A DNA stretch of 64,000 nucleotides from Gnetum montanum (taxonomy: Eukaryota; Streptophyta; Gnetopsida; Gnetales; Gnetaceae). Numbering within the stretch: position 1 is the stretch's first letter; each line of letters begins with the position of its first letter. This document shows positions 38,501-47,239 of this stretch, one piece after another. A program made the translations under genes and the position numbers. The DNA lies in assembly GCA_015680685.1 (NCBI GenBank), contig MNCI01035040.1:168381-232380 (forward strand). Direction: 5' to 3'. Below the pieces are notes generated by a model. It was given only the letters and a program-made list of their open reading frames with translations. It was not told the origin of the DNA and ran no database searches.

Positions 38501-39530
38501 TCTGTTTTAACTGGTAACCAAAGTTTTTCTACTTCAATTCTTAACTTTGGAAATCCAGGTTGCGTCCAAAACATGTCAAACGAGAGAGAGAAGGAGAGAA
38601 TGCATACATGAAAAATTGTAACCAATCTTCCATGTAACCAGAACTAAACTAGAATCACCAGAGCTGGTCGGTCTCAGTTTTAACTCGCAACCAAAGTTTT
38701 TCTACTTAAATTCCACGAGAAAGAGAGAGAGAGAGAGAGAGAATTGTGACTTTTTGAATTTCAGGCTTGTAAACCACATAAACAAATTATACTAGAAAAC
38801 TCTTTTCATGTATTTCAAATGAAATACTGCTTCTCTGATCTAGAGCTGAGGATATTGCTGTGCAATTGCATAAAAATATGCCATGATGAAAAGCAAAATT
38901 GCAAAGTTGCACAATTTCACCCTAGAAATGACAAGAAATGTTTTGAAGAAACTTTCGACGACTCTACTAAGGGAATGTCAAAATTACAAAAAATTCATCC
39001 ATAAGGCGGTGCTACAGTCAAACATTTCGCAACGTAGTAATTGACAGCCCGTAGCATCGCACGGAACAATACGAAAGCAACATCGACCACATGCGCGTCT
39101 GAGTTACGTAATTATCGGTAAGGCCTTGAATCAGCACTTTCAGCAGTAATTGGTTTAAAATTTCCCAACATACTATTCTAGGCATATTAATACCTTAAAA
39201 AAATATGCTCCGTGAAAAAATGTAATATACAAAAACATTCTAACAGAATATTCTATCTAACATTTGATGTGGTAGCACCGACGCTTCTATAATGAAACTA
39301 AATGAAGTCTCCTCAATTGGCAAGGCGAAAGATGTTACCTTATTGTTCTCATCAACATTAGCTGGAGTTTGCGCTTTTGGTCGAGTCATTAAGCTCTGCT
39401 CAAACAACTCCGCCTGTTCTCTCTGAAATTGCTTGATCTTTCCACGCAGCAAGCGGCCTCCGATTATGCAAAGGCCTCCGGACATCAGAAACACAGCCAC
39501 CGCCCGCTTCTGTTTGCTCATGGCTGCCAT
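14566..39530 (-). CDS. ABC transporter subfamily D half-transporter (PMP70/ABCD-type), 18 exons, intact
   Basis: Family members import acyl-CoA or fatty acids into peroxisomes as dimers of one membrane domain plus one ATPase domain each. Exons (minus): 39530-39339, 38203-38071, 37412-37363, 37267-37178, 36042-35926, 35818-35703, 35590-35456, 29143-29008, 27303-27223, 26991-26938, 26831-26736, 26470-26334, 26122-26015, 24929-24830, 24735-24577, 15066-14993, 14894-14772, 14650-14566. All junctions are GT-AG and in phase; they sum to 1986 nt, or 661 residues, the size of animal PMP70. Membrane domain: hydrophobic N-terminus, YSRTLLSDWI, NPDQRITEDV (191-200) and the ABCD loop AEEVAF (283-288). 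ATPase domain: Walker A GPNGSGKSS (478-486), Q-loop Q515, signature LSGGERQ (574-580), Walker B FAVLDE (594-599), H-loop H628; it ends FEKLNQSTS. The start is the first ATG (ACTATGGC context). Introns 7 and 15 (6.3 and 9.5 kb) are swollen by transposons. The family is certain. Peroxisomal location, substrate and orthology to PMP70 rather than ABCD1 are inferences. Confidence 0.92.
15067..17320 (-). other. ABC transporter intron 15, part left of the L1
   Basis: Plain AT-rich intron sequence apart from the 26-bp duplication. The open frames at 15765-16046 and 16707-16898 have no motifs and no splice context and are not considered exons. Confidence 0.5.
15241..15292. repeat. Tandem duplication, 26 bp x 2, intron 15
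   Basis: Two adjacent identical 26-bp copies, each beginning CAGCTTTATTTCC, about 180 bp upstream (minus strand) of the acceptor of exon 16. Complete identity suggests a recent event. Confidence 0.85.
17321..22780 (-). mobile_element. L1-type LINE, about 5.5 kb, in intron 15
   Basis: A GC-richer block inside an AT-rich intron, with the coding direction on the minus strand. In order: a CCHC knuckle remnant (TCGKVGHLTTDC, about 22775-22735); the end of ORF1 (22515-22255), whose stop overlaps the ORF2 start as ATGA (22258-22255); an endonuclease domain opening MRILSWNCR and continuing to about 21500; the L1 linker LGRALGLDGCPVEFFKAF (about 20960); RT motifs LDISKAYD, GLRQGDLLSPYLF and HYADDT (20617-20217); the WDMVARPKSIGGLGI block (about 19790); a degenerate zf-RVT-like region (about 19500-19400); an extra C-terminal module (19170-18600); and a 3' end of 9-10 A on the minus strand (17320-17330). 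Frameshifts and stops interrupt ORF2, so this copy is dead. No clear target duplication was found. Confidence 0.85.
18600..19170 (-). other. Conserved C-terminal module of the L1 (unrecognised domain)
   Basis: Downstream of the zf-RVT-like region the minus strand reads VLWGLVSQVGWVDLLPLLQG (19065-19006), then DTEVFFSGLIPK (about 18860), then ELWQDTVELVDQHF and SSNVWKLEGMHFSF followed by VVNLPWFFL (18780-18630). The same blocks in the same order and spacing occur on the plus strand at 32230-32660. I do not recognise this domain in standard L1 ORF2 proteins. Its role is unknown. Confidence 0.6.
22781..24576 (-). other. ABC transporter intron 15, part right of the L1
   Basis: 1.8 kb of AT-rich intron sequence from the L1 5' end to the donor of exon 15 (24577). 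No element, RNA gene or exon recognised. The short open frames at 23254-24011 have no supporting motifs. Confidence 0.5.
25714..25891 (-). mobile_element. tRNA-derived SINE with perfect target duplications, intron 13
   Basis: On the minus strand it starts at 25891 and carries an A-box-like TGGAGTAATGGTAAG (about 25876-25862) and a B-box-like GGTTTGAGCC (25835-25826), the split RNA polymerase III promoter of a tRNA-derived SINE. It ends in a T/A-rich tail (about 25730-25714). The 11-bp sequence CTTTCTGCCTC lies on both sides (25703-25713 and 25892-25902), a perfect target-site duplication. At 178 bp it is in the usual size range of plant SINEs. The family name cannot be given without a search. 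Confidence 0.85.
28310..28440 (-). mobile_element. 3' end of an RTE-type LINE, intron 8
   Basis: On the minus strand it reads DDMKKMQIEKDLVLYRGE and KRIHVADPILL (about 28437-28335), the C-terminal end of a plant RTE ORF, followed by the typical GACCCCATTTTGTTG-type 3' tail. The same blocks occur in the longer RTE copy at 43470-44553. It is a short 5'-truncated fragment. Confidence 0.75.
30060..31490 (-). mobile_element. Ty1/copia integrase remnant, split by a solo LTR
   Basis: On the minus strand, 31473-31060 gives SSEVLEITHLDVIGTMHMIK, a degenerate copy of the copia integrase start (usually ...SEVLxLIHSDVCGP). After the LTR, 30380-30060 continues with TLKTFGCICLV and a ...YLLLMKSHASIYVMM..FVSKDVEAKE stretch, matching the conserved block near the integrase C-terminus. 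Stops and frameshifts are frequent. RT and gag are absent. Confidence 0.7.
30411..31051 (-). mobile_element. Solo LTR of a copia-like element with a duplicated TATA region
   Basis: A 641-bp LTR. On the minus strand it begins TGTTGGAAAAATG and ends TATAACA, with flanks CATTC (30406-30410) and CATTT (31052-31056), a near-perfect 5-bp duplication. It sits inside the copia integrase remnant. A unit of about 69 bp carrying CATAAATAG is present twice in tandem (about 30855-30992), which doubles the TATA-like element. The sequence around 30630-30660 (CACAGAGACTTATGTGGTTCGG on the plus strand) resembles a block common in plant copia LTRs. Confidence 0.75.
32080..33640 (+). mobile_element. L1-family 3' fragment, plus strand, intron 7
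   Basis: Reads RLWKKAIAMMGV, VLWGMVVQVGCGDLLPLLVG, then FFDGPMPKTRSHQVPKSIL, LPQLWQDTTELVERYF, SSNVWKLQDPHFAF and TLVNLTKFFL (32118-32670). These blocks align in order with the C-terminal module of the L1 at 17321-22780. They are followed by a long charged, coiled-coil-like region (about 32990-33500: repeated Glu/Arg/Gln with DQLHEQI- and REEQEC-type words) and a GC-rich 3' region near 33640-33810. This is a 5'-truncated copy in the opposite orientation, with stops. Confidence 0.65.
33812..33840. repeat. (AC)n microsatellite
   Basis: About 14 AC units directly after a C-rich stretch at the 3' end of the L1-family fragment. It creates spurious His/Thr-repeat open frames on both strands. Confidence 0.9.
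34498..34531. repeat. Tandem duplication, 17 bp x 2, intron 7
   Basis: Two exact adjacent copies of a 17-bp unit (CTAGGTTAGCGTTATAG). Identity suggests it is recent. Confidence 0.85.
35300..35345 (-). mobile_element. Possible SINE fragment
   Basis: The words CCTAGAGGCTCAA and CTCATCCTACCA resemble the 3' half of the SINE at 25732-25755 (CCCAGAGGCTCAATGCTCATCCT). Only about 40 bp can be matched, so this may be a second, heavily eroded copy. Confidence 0.35.
38425..38745. repeat. Direct repeat with about 172-bp period ending in (GA)n, intron 1
   Basis: The block from GCATACATGAAAAATTG (about 38430) to CTACTTCAATTC (about 38540) recurs with scattered differences from about 38602 to 38712. Each copy is near a GAGAGA run (38583-38600 and 38718-38743). 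The second GA run is longer. This is an older local duplication inside intron 1 of the ABC transporter. Confidence 0.75.
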
Positions 39531-39850
39531 AGTTTCTTCTTCTTCCGCTTCACGGACCGCAACGGCTACGCAAACCAGACACAATACGTAGGCAGTCAAG
39601 AGGAAAGAAGTTTATGCAACAAAGATTTCGCAGGTTGGAATCTCCGAGATGATTTTGAAGGGCGAGTACAGACATAAATAAAAGAATGTTTTCCATTGTA
39701 TATTCTATTGTATGTGTTTCCAAACTTCCCGGCCGGACCAGTGACTTGTGTGAGTCGTAGCAGCTCACGTTTGTTGTAAGCAGAGGACGAGGAGAGCACC
39801 GAAAAAGCCGCCGGCGGAAAACTCGCGAGAGCTTCTCAGTCCATGATGCA
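39531..39850 (-). promoter_or_regulatory. Presumed 5' UTR and promoter of the ABC transporter
   Basis: Position inferred from the ATG at 39528-39530. The 320 bp upstream are more GC-rich than their surroundings (39740-39850 is the richest part). The frame stays open upstream of the ATG for 23 codons, but it begins with a TTG, so the annotated ATG is the first usable one. No clear TATA box was found. Confidence 0.4.
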
Positions 39851-40449
39851 TTTGGAGCCAGATATCGTCAACCACTTTTCTGACAGGTGGGCATCAATGT
39901 ACAGTTGACACCTGTTTGCGTTTACATGGTTGCGGGCATTTTTGCTAAGAAAACAAGGGTAAAAATTGAAGTTTCACGTTTTCAAGAAAAGATTGAAATT
40001 CTCATACTTTAAAAAAATAAATAATAGTATTTAAAAATTTTGAGAATACATGAAATTTTTCAAAAAAGAGTTTAAAGAAAAAGCTCAATGGTTTTGGGAT
40101 ATTTTTACAGGTTTTCAAGTTTACAATCAGTCTAAAAAAACCTTCCCTTTCAAGGTAAGGAAAAGATAAGTCTTGCCTTTATTTAGAAGCGTCCTCATGT
40201 GTTTTCACTTTTTTTCTTGTAAAAAGAATAGGAAAATAGAATACATCAATCGGAGATAAAGCACAAATAACAACAAAAGCTGAAAACTTCCCATCCTTAA
40301 GCCTCTAAAACAAAAAAAAATTTAATATGGTAGAAAACAAATTAATTGTTCAACCTTCACTATGAATTTTTTTGCTTAAAGTTGTAGCTGAAATGCAACG
40401 TCTTTGAGAATCTAGCATTTGACACCTGAAGAGATGTCATAGTTATGCT
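39851..40449. other. No gene recognised
   Basis: AT-rich sequence between the ABC transporter promoter and the L1 remnant. No open frame with motif support, no repeat structure. Confidence 0.5.
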
Positions 40450-41293
40450 CTTGTTACTAGACATCGAAACTTCTAAATAAAGTAGAGAACAAAGGGTTGA
40501 AGACAATTCCAAATGCAAAGAAATGAAACAAACAAAGCAGGCTGATCACCAAGAATGACTTCATTGAGGTATGGTTGATAGTTGTTACAAATTTTGGATG
40601 TTCATTTCCAAGCATGTTGAGTAACAAGATACTTAAAAAAAATATGAGAAAATAAGTTTTCACTTCTACAAAGAGGATATTGAGGAGAAACATTTTCCAT
40701 ATGTTTAAGATGAGTGCTCATAGGAAGACCTTAATGATTAAGACACTATAAAAAATATATAATTTTAGGAAATGTAGGAGCTTTCCAAATATTTTTTATT
40801 TTCCTCATCCAAAAGTGCAATGATAACTGCATTTTCTAGGCCTTATTGAATTTGTTATGAATAAAATCATTCTTTGTAATAATCTCATAAGTAACTTTCA
40901 AATTAAAAGATAAAACATATCTACCATTGTTCTAAAAAATATTTCAAAAAGCTTTATGCCCATTATTGTTAACTTTAAATAAATTTTCAAGATTAGAAAT
41001 TAATTTTTCAAAATTATTTTTCCTCTTTCCATTCAAACTATAGAGGCTAGAAGCTTCATTCTAAGTAATTCATCTATCATGCACATGCAGATAAAAAATT
41101 ACAATGACACCAAATCTGCTCCAAGTGATACACAATCTAGATGCATTAGTAGTCCAAGCTCCTTCATTAAAAGGAAGCCATCATAAGCTAATTTTCTTAA
41201 GCATATCTTCTAAAACTATAATATGATTGTAATTCCAATATTTACTACGCTTGCACCATGTCTTCAAAATTTGTTAAAAATTTGAGAACTAGG
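40450..41293 (-). mobile_element. L1 LINE, C-terminal piece (zf-RVT region)
   Basis: On the minus strand it gives GAWTTNASRLCITWSRFG (about 41170), then WKAPTFPKIIYF, LPMSTHLKHMENVSPQYPLCRSENLFSHIFFKYL and HAWK (about 40780-40600), the zinc-binding reverse-transcriptase tail of plant L1 elements. It stops at the LTR1 insertion at 41294. It is probably the downstream half of the L1 whose upstream part is at 55860-57900, separated by the gypsy insertion. Frameshifted and dead. Confidence 0.7.
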
Positions 41294-42135
41294 TGATGAG
41301 TGGTGGAGCAATCCCAACACTCTACCATATAAGTCACAAGTGCTAGTGCATGACCAGATCATAATCAGTGATGGACAATGTCATTATGCTAGTAATTAAT
41401 GTTAAGCTTGTGATCATTCTCTTCCCAATTTGAGTTAGTGAAGTCTAAATTTATGGTTTAACTCATAGTGAGGCATATGTTAAGTGATGTTGTTAGGCTC
41501 ATTTTACTCCTAAGTGTAAACGTAATGGAAACAAAGTGAAATGCTAAGTCTAAGTAGTGATAAGAAGGGAAATCTATTATAGCCTAAAGCAATGAGCATT
41601 CAGTCTTGGTTTATCGTACATGCCTTGGGCTCATGCAACTGTTACTGGGTTACCAAGTGTTATGCTACTGGGTGAACCAAGCAATAACACTACTAGGATT
41701 ACCAGACGATTACACTTAAGCACTCAAAATTAATCATACTCATTCTGCTTTACAATGAACAAGAAAAGTAAAGTACTTTGAAAATGTAAAGAATTAACTA
41801 AGTAAATAGAAAAACTAATCTAAGTAGAACAATAAACTAAGTGATTGTTGCAATGATGAGAAGCAATCTTGATCTTTATTTCCAATCATGAACTATGCCC
41901 AAATACACTTTACTCAAATAAACATTGTGCACAACTAATCAACATCATACTTTAAGTATTCACTCTCTACCTAACTAAGAAAACAAACTAAAAGAGTTTC
42001 CTTAAGACTTGGAATGAAAAGTTGTTGATTGTACATCCAAGTGTTAGTATTTATAGGGTTGCACACATCTTGAGACATTGTATCAACAACATTGTTGATA
42101 CAACATCATTATATACAAAAAATTTGACTTTATCA
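41294..42135 (-). mobile_element. LTR1 copy C, solo LTR
   Basis: 842 bp, minus orientation. It begins (minus strand) TGATAAAGTC and ends CACTCATCA. Both flanks are CTAGG (41289-41293 and 42136-42140), a perfect 5-bp target duplication, so it is a solo LTR. TATA box TATTTATAG on the plus strand (about 42048-42056). Its U3 differs from copies A, B and D and carries an inverted ATTGTATCAACAAC/GTTGATACAA pair (about 42078-42104) instead of the GATATC array. Confidence 0.85.
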
Positions 42136-42351
42136 CTAGGAATAAAAAATGACCTAAGGAAAAAAGGTGTAAGGACACCTCTTTTGAGCATCATTTTATT
42201 CCTATAAGCATTCATTTGTAGCTTTTAGGAAGCTAGAGAGACATCTTAGAGGTTCAAAAAATGTCATGGTTGAGAGTTGGTCATGCACAAGAGACACCCC
42301 AAATGTAGATTATATGACATCTTGCTAGGAGGTGTCTCTAGGGAGACAACT

Positions 42352-43075
42352 NNNNNNNNNNNNNNNNNNNNNNNNNNNNNNNNNNNNNNNNNNNNNNNNN
42401 NNNNNNNNNNNNNNNNNNNNNNNNNNNNNNNNNNNNNNNNNNNNNNNNNNNNNNNNNNNNNNNNNNNNNNNNNNNNNNNNNNNNNNNNNNNNNNNNNNNN
42501 NNNNNNNNNNNNNNNNNNNNNNNNNNNNNNNNNNNNNNNNNNNNNNNNNNNNNNNNNNNNNNNNNNNNNNNNNNNNNNNNNNNNNNNNNNNNNNNNNNNN
42601 NNNNNNNNNNNNNNNNNNNNNNNNNNNNNNNNNNNNNNNNNNNNNNNNNNNNNNNNNNNNNNNNNNNNNNNNNNNNNNNNNNNNNNNNNNNNNNNNNNNN
42701 NNNNNNNNNNNNNNNNNNNNNNNNNNNNNNNNNNNNNNNNNNNNNNNNNNNNNNNNNNNNNNNNNNNNNNNNNNNNNNNNNNNNNNNNNNNNNNNNNNNN
42801 NNNNNNNNNNNNNNNNNNNNNNNNNNNNNNNNNNNNNNNNNNNNNNNNNNNNNNNNNNNNNNNNNNNNNNNNNNNNNNNNNNNNNNNNNNNNNNNNNNNN
42901 NNNNNNNNNNNNNNNNNNNNNNNNNNNNNNNNNNNNNNNNNNNNNNNNNNNNNNNNNNNNNNNNNNNNNNNNNNNNNNNNNNNNNNNNNNNNNNNNNNNN
43001 NNNNNNNNNNNNNNNNNNNNNNNNNNNNNNNNNNNNNNNNNNNNNNNNNNNNNNNNNNNNNNNNNNNNNNNNNNN
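42352..43075. other. Assembly gap (724 N)
   Basis: Unknown bases. The long open frames crossing this interval consist almost only of X and are artefacts. Single N positions elsewhere: 5721, 35388 and 46380. Confidence 1.
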
Positions 43076-43247
43076 ACTTGCTTAACCATACACCGTGACA
43101 CTTACAAGCAAGCCTGGGAAGACAACAAACGATTAACCCCAAGTGTTTCTTGTGGTGTTAAGGCATTTAGTCTGCGGAGTTCGACAGGATCGCACGTGCA
43201 CGCTCGTATTCGTATGGTTGAGTGTAGGGGTACCTCACCATTCATCA
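42352..43247 (+). mobile_element. LTR1 copy G, mostly hidden in an assembly gap
   Basis: The gap covers 42352-43075. The visible 43076-43247 is the last 172 bp of an LTR1 in plus orientation (…GTGTAGGGGTACCTCACC…TTCATCA). The 5' LTR of the gypsy element resumes straight after it (GGAGACATC). The gap size fits a missing LTR1 body of about 0.7 kb. Confidence 0.7.
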
Positions 43248-43469
43248 GGAGACATCACCCAAAACCAAGAGACATTTCGTCTAAAAACTGGTTGTCACAA
43301 AAAGATGTCTTGTTGAGCCTATAGATGTCTTGTATAGTTGAGGAAGCTTCTAAATTAGCAATTCTAAGTTTGAAAATAGCTAGAAAGGATAAAAACAAGA
43401 TGGAAATAATTGGAAATCTCTAAGCTAAACATGAAGAAGGTTTTCCTAGGATTCTTGTCTTGAATTTAA

Positions 43470-44553
43470 TTCAAAAAACATTGAAAAAATCTACATATGA
43501 TCTTAATTGATTGGGAAAAAGAATATGAAAGAGTGCCTAGAGATATTATTTGGTGGACCTTTTAGAGGAAAAACATCCTTGATAAATATATTAAAGTGAT
43601 TCAAGACATGTATGAAGGAGCTAATACCAAAATTAGAACAACTTACGGAATAACATCTAATTATCTAGTCATAGTCAGTCTACATCAAGGATATGCACTT
43701 ACCTCATACTTATTTGCTATCATTATGAATGAATTAATAAAGGAAATATAAGATGAAATCCCTTACCATATGTTATTTGAAGGTGATGTTGTGTTGGTAG
43801 ATACATCTCAATAAAATATTACTCCTAAAATTGAAAAGTAGAGACATGTTCTATAATCAAAAGGCTTAAAAATTAGTAGAAGTAAAATAGAACATATGGA
43901 ATGCAATTTTAGTGACAACATAAATAGTGGTGAAATAGAAGTGTCTATTTAAGGTAAAAAATTCCTTCATTGTAAACAATTTTGCTACCCAAGATCAACC
44001 CTCCAATCAAATGGTAAAATTAATAAAGATATCAAACACAAAATTGAGGCACGATGATCAAAATGAAGATAAACTAATGGTGTTCTATGTGATAAAAGAA
44101 TACCAATAAAATTAAAGAGAAAATTTTATAAGATAACAATTAGGCTTGAATGTTGGGTAGTACAAAAGAGGCATGAATAACAAATTAATATGCCAAAAAT
44201 GTGAATGCTTCGATGAATGTTGAATGTTATTAAAAGAGATAAATTACATAATACAAATATCAGAGGAAGGCTTTGATTGGCTTCTATTTTAGATAAGTTA
44301 CAAGAATGACAACTTAGATGGTTTGAACATGTGCAAAGAAGATCAAATAATGAGCCTATAAGCAAAGGTTGCTACATCACTATTCTAAGAAAGCCACCAA
44401 AAGGAAGATCAAAGAAAACATGGGAAAAAATGATCGAAGATGATTTGAAGAAACTACAAATAAACAACGATCTAACTTTTCATAGAGGTGATTGGTGAAA
44501 AAGAACTCATATAGCTTACCCCATTTTGTTGGGACAAGGCTATGATGATGATG
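43470..44553 (+). mobile_element. RTE-type LINE, 5'-truncated, inside the gypsy 5' LTR
   Basis: Translates with a few stops as DWEKEYERVPRDIIWW (about 43518), VIQDMYEGANTKIRTTYG, VSLHQGYALTSYLFAIIMNEL and MLFEGDVVLVD (about 43800; normally FADD), then HMECNF, the RTE C-terminal region IRGRL..LDKLQE.QLRWFEHVQRR, GRSKKTWEKMIEDDLKK and THIAYPILLGQG, ending in a (GAT)n tail at about 44541-44553. This is the classical plant RTE layout. It interrupts the LTR exactly where the 3' LTR is continuous. The active-site FADD is read as FEGD, so it is inactive. Confidence 0.85.
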
Positions 44554-44930
44554 TTTTGGATCATGAGATGAAGAGGGGAGCACATGAGAGTTTGATTGAA
44601 GGAGATTACATGAGTGTGTATGCATCTTTTTGATCAATTGGTTGTTTGGCCATTGTAGCTCTCATTATGTGTGTTGTGTTTAGACCTTAGGCTTGTGTTG
44701 TGGGAGAGATCTCATTTAGTTGTGCCTTACAGTGAGGATAATCTATGCTCTACGATGTCATTGAGGGTGTGAGTATGTTATTGTGGGTTGTGGAACTACT
44801 AATATTGTTTGTATTAATTAAAGATAGCTAGTTTTTATTATTTTCTAACAAATTGAATTATCTTTGTATATTCTAGATTTAGTGTGTATTTGAAGGATTA
44901 AAGTAAACATAGTGATCCTACTCTAGTGTT

Positions 44931-44950
44931 ATTGGTATAAAAGCTTTAGA
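44931..44950 (+). other. Primer-binding site of the gypsy element
   Basis: TTGGTATAAAAGCTTTAG lies 6 nt after the 5' LTR end and resembles the complement of the initiator methionine tRNA 3' end (TGGTATCAGAGC), with two substitutions. This fixes the orientation as plus. Confidence 0.65.
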
Positions 44951-44989
44951 TTGATTATTATTGAAATTTGGTTATGGATTTTTGTCAAA

Positions 44990-47230
44990 TTCAAGTGGTT
45001 TCCAAGAAGAAATAGGTTCAAGACTTGAACAAAGACATGAAGAGCATGAAGTCTACATTTCAATTGATGTTTTCACAATTAGATAAGATTAATGTAAAGG
45101 TAGACTAGAATGTAGGTCCTAGTCATATTCAAACTCATGGAGATGATGAACATTCACATTCAAATGATGATAAAGAAGTTTCTCAGTTGGGTGAAAGGGG
45201 AGTGTGTGAGGAGAAAGGACATTCTAGCTATGGAAGTGTGAGAATGGATTAGCAAAGGATTCTAGTGAGAGTGAATCCTAATCCTCATGTCAAAGTTCCA
45301 AGAGCTCCATCAACATCATCTAATTCTTATCATGATAAGCTTGATGATAAAGATAAAGAAAGGTGTGCTAGATGATTTAGAAATGCAACCAGGCTTTCAT
45401 ATGTGGAACTAAAGATTTTCAATGGTGTAGATGGTACCAATGCTTTTGCAAGTTGATTGAAAGCACTTGTTAAGAATTTTAAGTTAGAAGAGGTATCAAA
45501 TTAATTGAGGGTACCAATTACTAAATCTAGATTAGAAGGTATAACTTCTACTTGTCAGGAAAAAGAGTTTCAAAGTTATGAGAAGAAAAATAAAAAACCT
45601 ATTAGAGATTGGAATTTGATGACATATAGGTTGAGAAGAAAATTTGAACAATCTTGGTAGAGGTAAGAGATAATCATAAAACTAAAATTCCATAAGCAGG
45701 TGATGAATCATGGTTTGTCAGGTGCTAATATCGGACCCTTGATATTGAACCCCTAATATCGGACCCTTGATATCGGACCCTTGACATTGGACCTTTGATA
45801 TTGGACCCTCGATATCAGATCCGCAATATCGGGTATGTGATATCGAGGCCTAGATGACGATATCGGATACACGATATTGTGATTCCTATGTAACCCTATA
45901 AATACACCTTTGGGTGCACAGGAAGGGGTTAGAGTCAGTAGGTGTAAGTGTAGAGTCTTTTTATTCATTTTTAGTTCATCTCAACTCTTTCCCCAATGCA
46001 TGCCCATAGTGTGATGATTGTAATTGTATGGAACCTTTATTTGAGTGTGACGTACTTGGACACACACATGACTGGCAATAAAGATCAAGATTACTTCATC
46101 ATTGCAGCATTCACTTAGTCTTAATTTCTTACCATTGTTGTTATTTATTGTTTTCCTAATTAATATTTCTTTACCTTCATTTACTATCCTTGTTATTAAA
46201 CGCGGAATGAGTATGACTTAATCATGAGCACTTAAGTGTGACTACTTGGTAACCCAATAGCGTATCTAGGAGTGCTCAAGTAATATATGCTTGGTAATCC
46301 TAGAAGTACTACACAAGGTCCAAGATGTGTATGGATGATTAAGGATGGATGCTCATCATACTTAGGCTAGTTTATATTTNCGGAGTTTGACTGGATCGTG
46401 CATGAATGCTCGTATTCATATGGTTGAGTGTAGGGGTACCTAGCCACTCATTAGTAGGGCAACAAAGATGTTAAAGAGTTTTACATTGAATTTTGTAAAC
46501 TATTTGTTGTCACATAAGACCATTTGATAAAGTAGTAGCAAAATCTACCTCTAATCTAAAGGGAAGATTATAGGACTTTATCATGTTTTAGTGATGGAAA
46601 AGCTTTGGCAACTCATCAACATATAAAAAGGGCATTTTAAATTATGTTGCACGATATTGTCAATTATCAACCATTTTTATAACATGTATTGGGATATGGA
46701 AATATTTTTATAAAATATTCATAACTCAACTCATGCTCTAAAACATACTTGGTATGCTTGGAACCCTGCAAACTTAAGCTCAAATCACTTGATTCTAAAG
46801 TAGGCGTTGTTATTGTTATTGTAACCAATTACCTATGTCACACAGAAGAGTATTGCAATAGTAAGGCAATATCTTCCTTTCATTTTACATTGGCATAAGA
46901 AAATTTCAAGAATACTTTGCTTTGGTTTTCCAATTTAAGAACTATCAATGCATTGTGAGCATTTTTACCTTTCATGATTGAAGCCAAGCCAAGTGGTCAA
47001 TAATAATGTAGATTTAGTTTTAAAAGGAACTAAATTAGGGACCAAAAATCTTTAAACTTGTTTGTGGCTTTAGATTTAGTAGCAAATAAAGATGAAAACT
47101 AGAAGAAGAATTTCACAACATATACATGTGTAGATAATAATATTGATGATATGTTGGGCAAAACTTGCTAGCCTACTTTAGCTAGATAATGTTTCAAGGT
47201 AGTCACATAGATGCAAACCTAAATTTAAAT
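44990..47230 (+). pseudogene. Gypsy gag, N-terminal part, interrupted by a solo LTR1
   Basis: From about 44990 the plus strand gives a coiled-coil leader (LNKDMKSMKSTFQLMFSQLDKI), an acidic spacer, and the gag core start RNATRLSYVELKIFNGVDGTNAF (about 45380) with LKALVKNFKLEEV. After the LTR1 at 45701-46453 it continues as KDVKEFYIEFCKLF and further broken frames to about 47230. Multiple stops; not functional. Confidence 0.6.
45701..46453 (+). mobile_element. LTR1 copy D, solo LTR with a large U3 repeat array
   Basis: Starts TGATGAATCATGG and ends CACTCATTA; flanks GCAGG (45696-45700) and GTAGG (46454-46458). It has the clearest U3 array of GATATC-type repeats (45727-45880), then TATA box CTATAAATACACC (about 45897-45909) and AATAAAGATC (about 46077-46086). 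A single N at 46380 replaces roughly 200 bp that copies B and E have at this point, so the true length is probably about 0.95 kb. Confidence 0.8.
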
Positions 47231-47239
47231 CTAAACCTA

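Larger units (their letters stand above)
42168..44925 (+). repeat. 5' LTR of the gypsy element, interrupted
   Basis: Starts TGTAAGGACACC. Blocks 42168-42351, 43250-43469 and 44554-44925 align in order with the 3' LTR at 53596-53651, 55051-55440 and 55441-55840. The interruptions are an LTR1 copy (mostly inside the N gap) and an RTE LINE. Confidence 0.8.

Noticed and set aside
42264-43324. Four long open frames of 258-330 codons
   Set aside because: They consist almost entirely of undefined residues from the N gap at 42352-43075.
45727-45880. Possible CRISPR-like or satellite array
   Set aside because: Units are short, degenerate and without distinct spacers, and they recur at the same place in each LTR1 U3; this is LTR structure in a plant genome.
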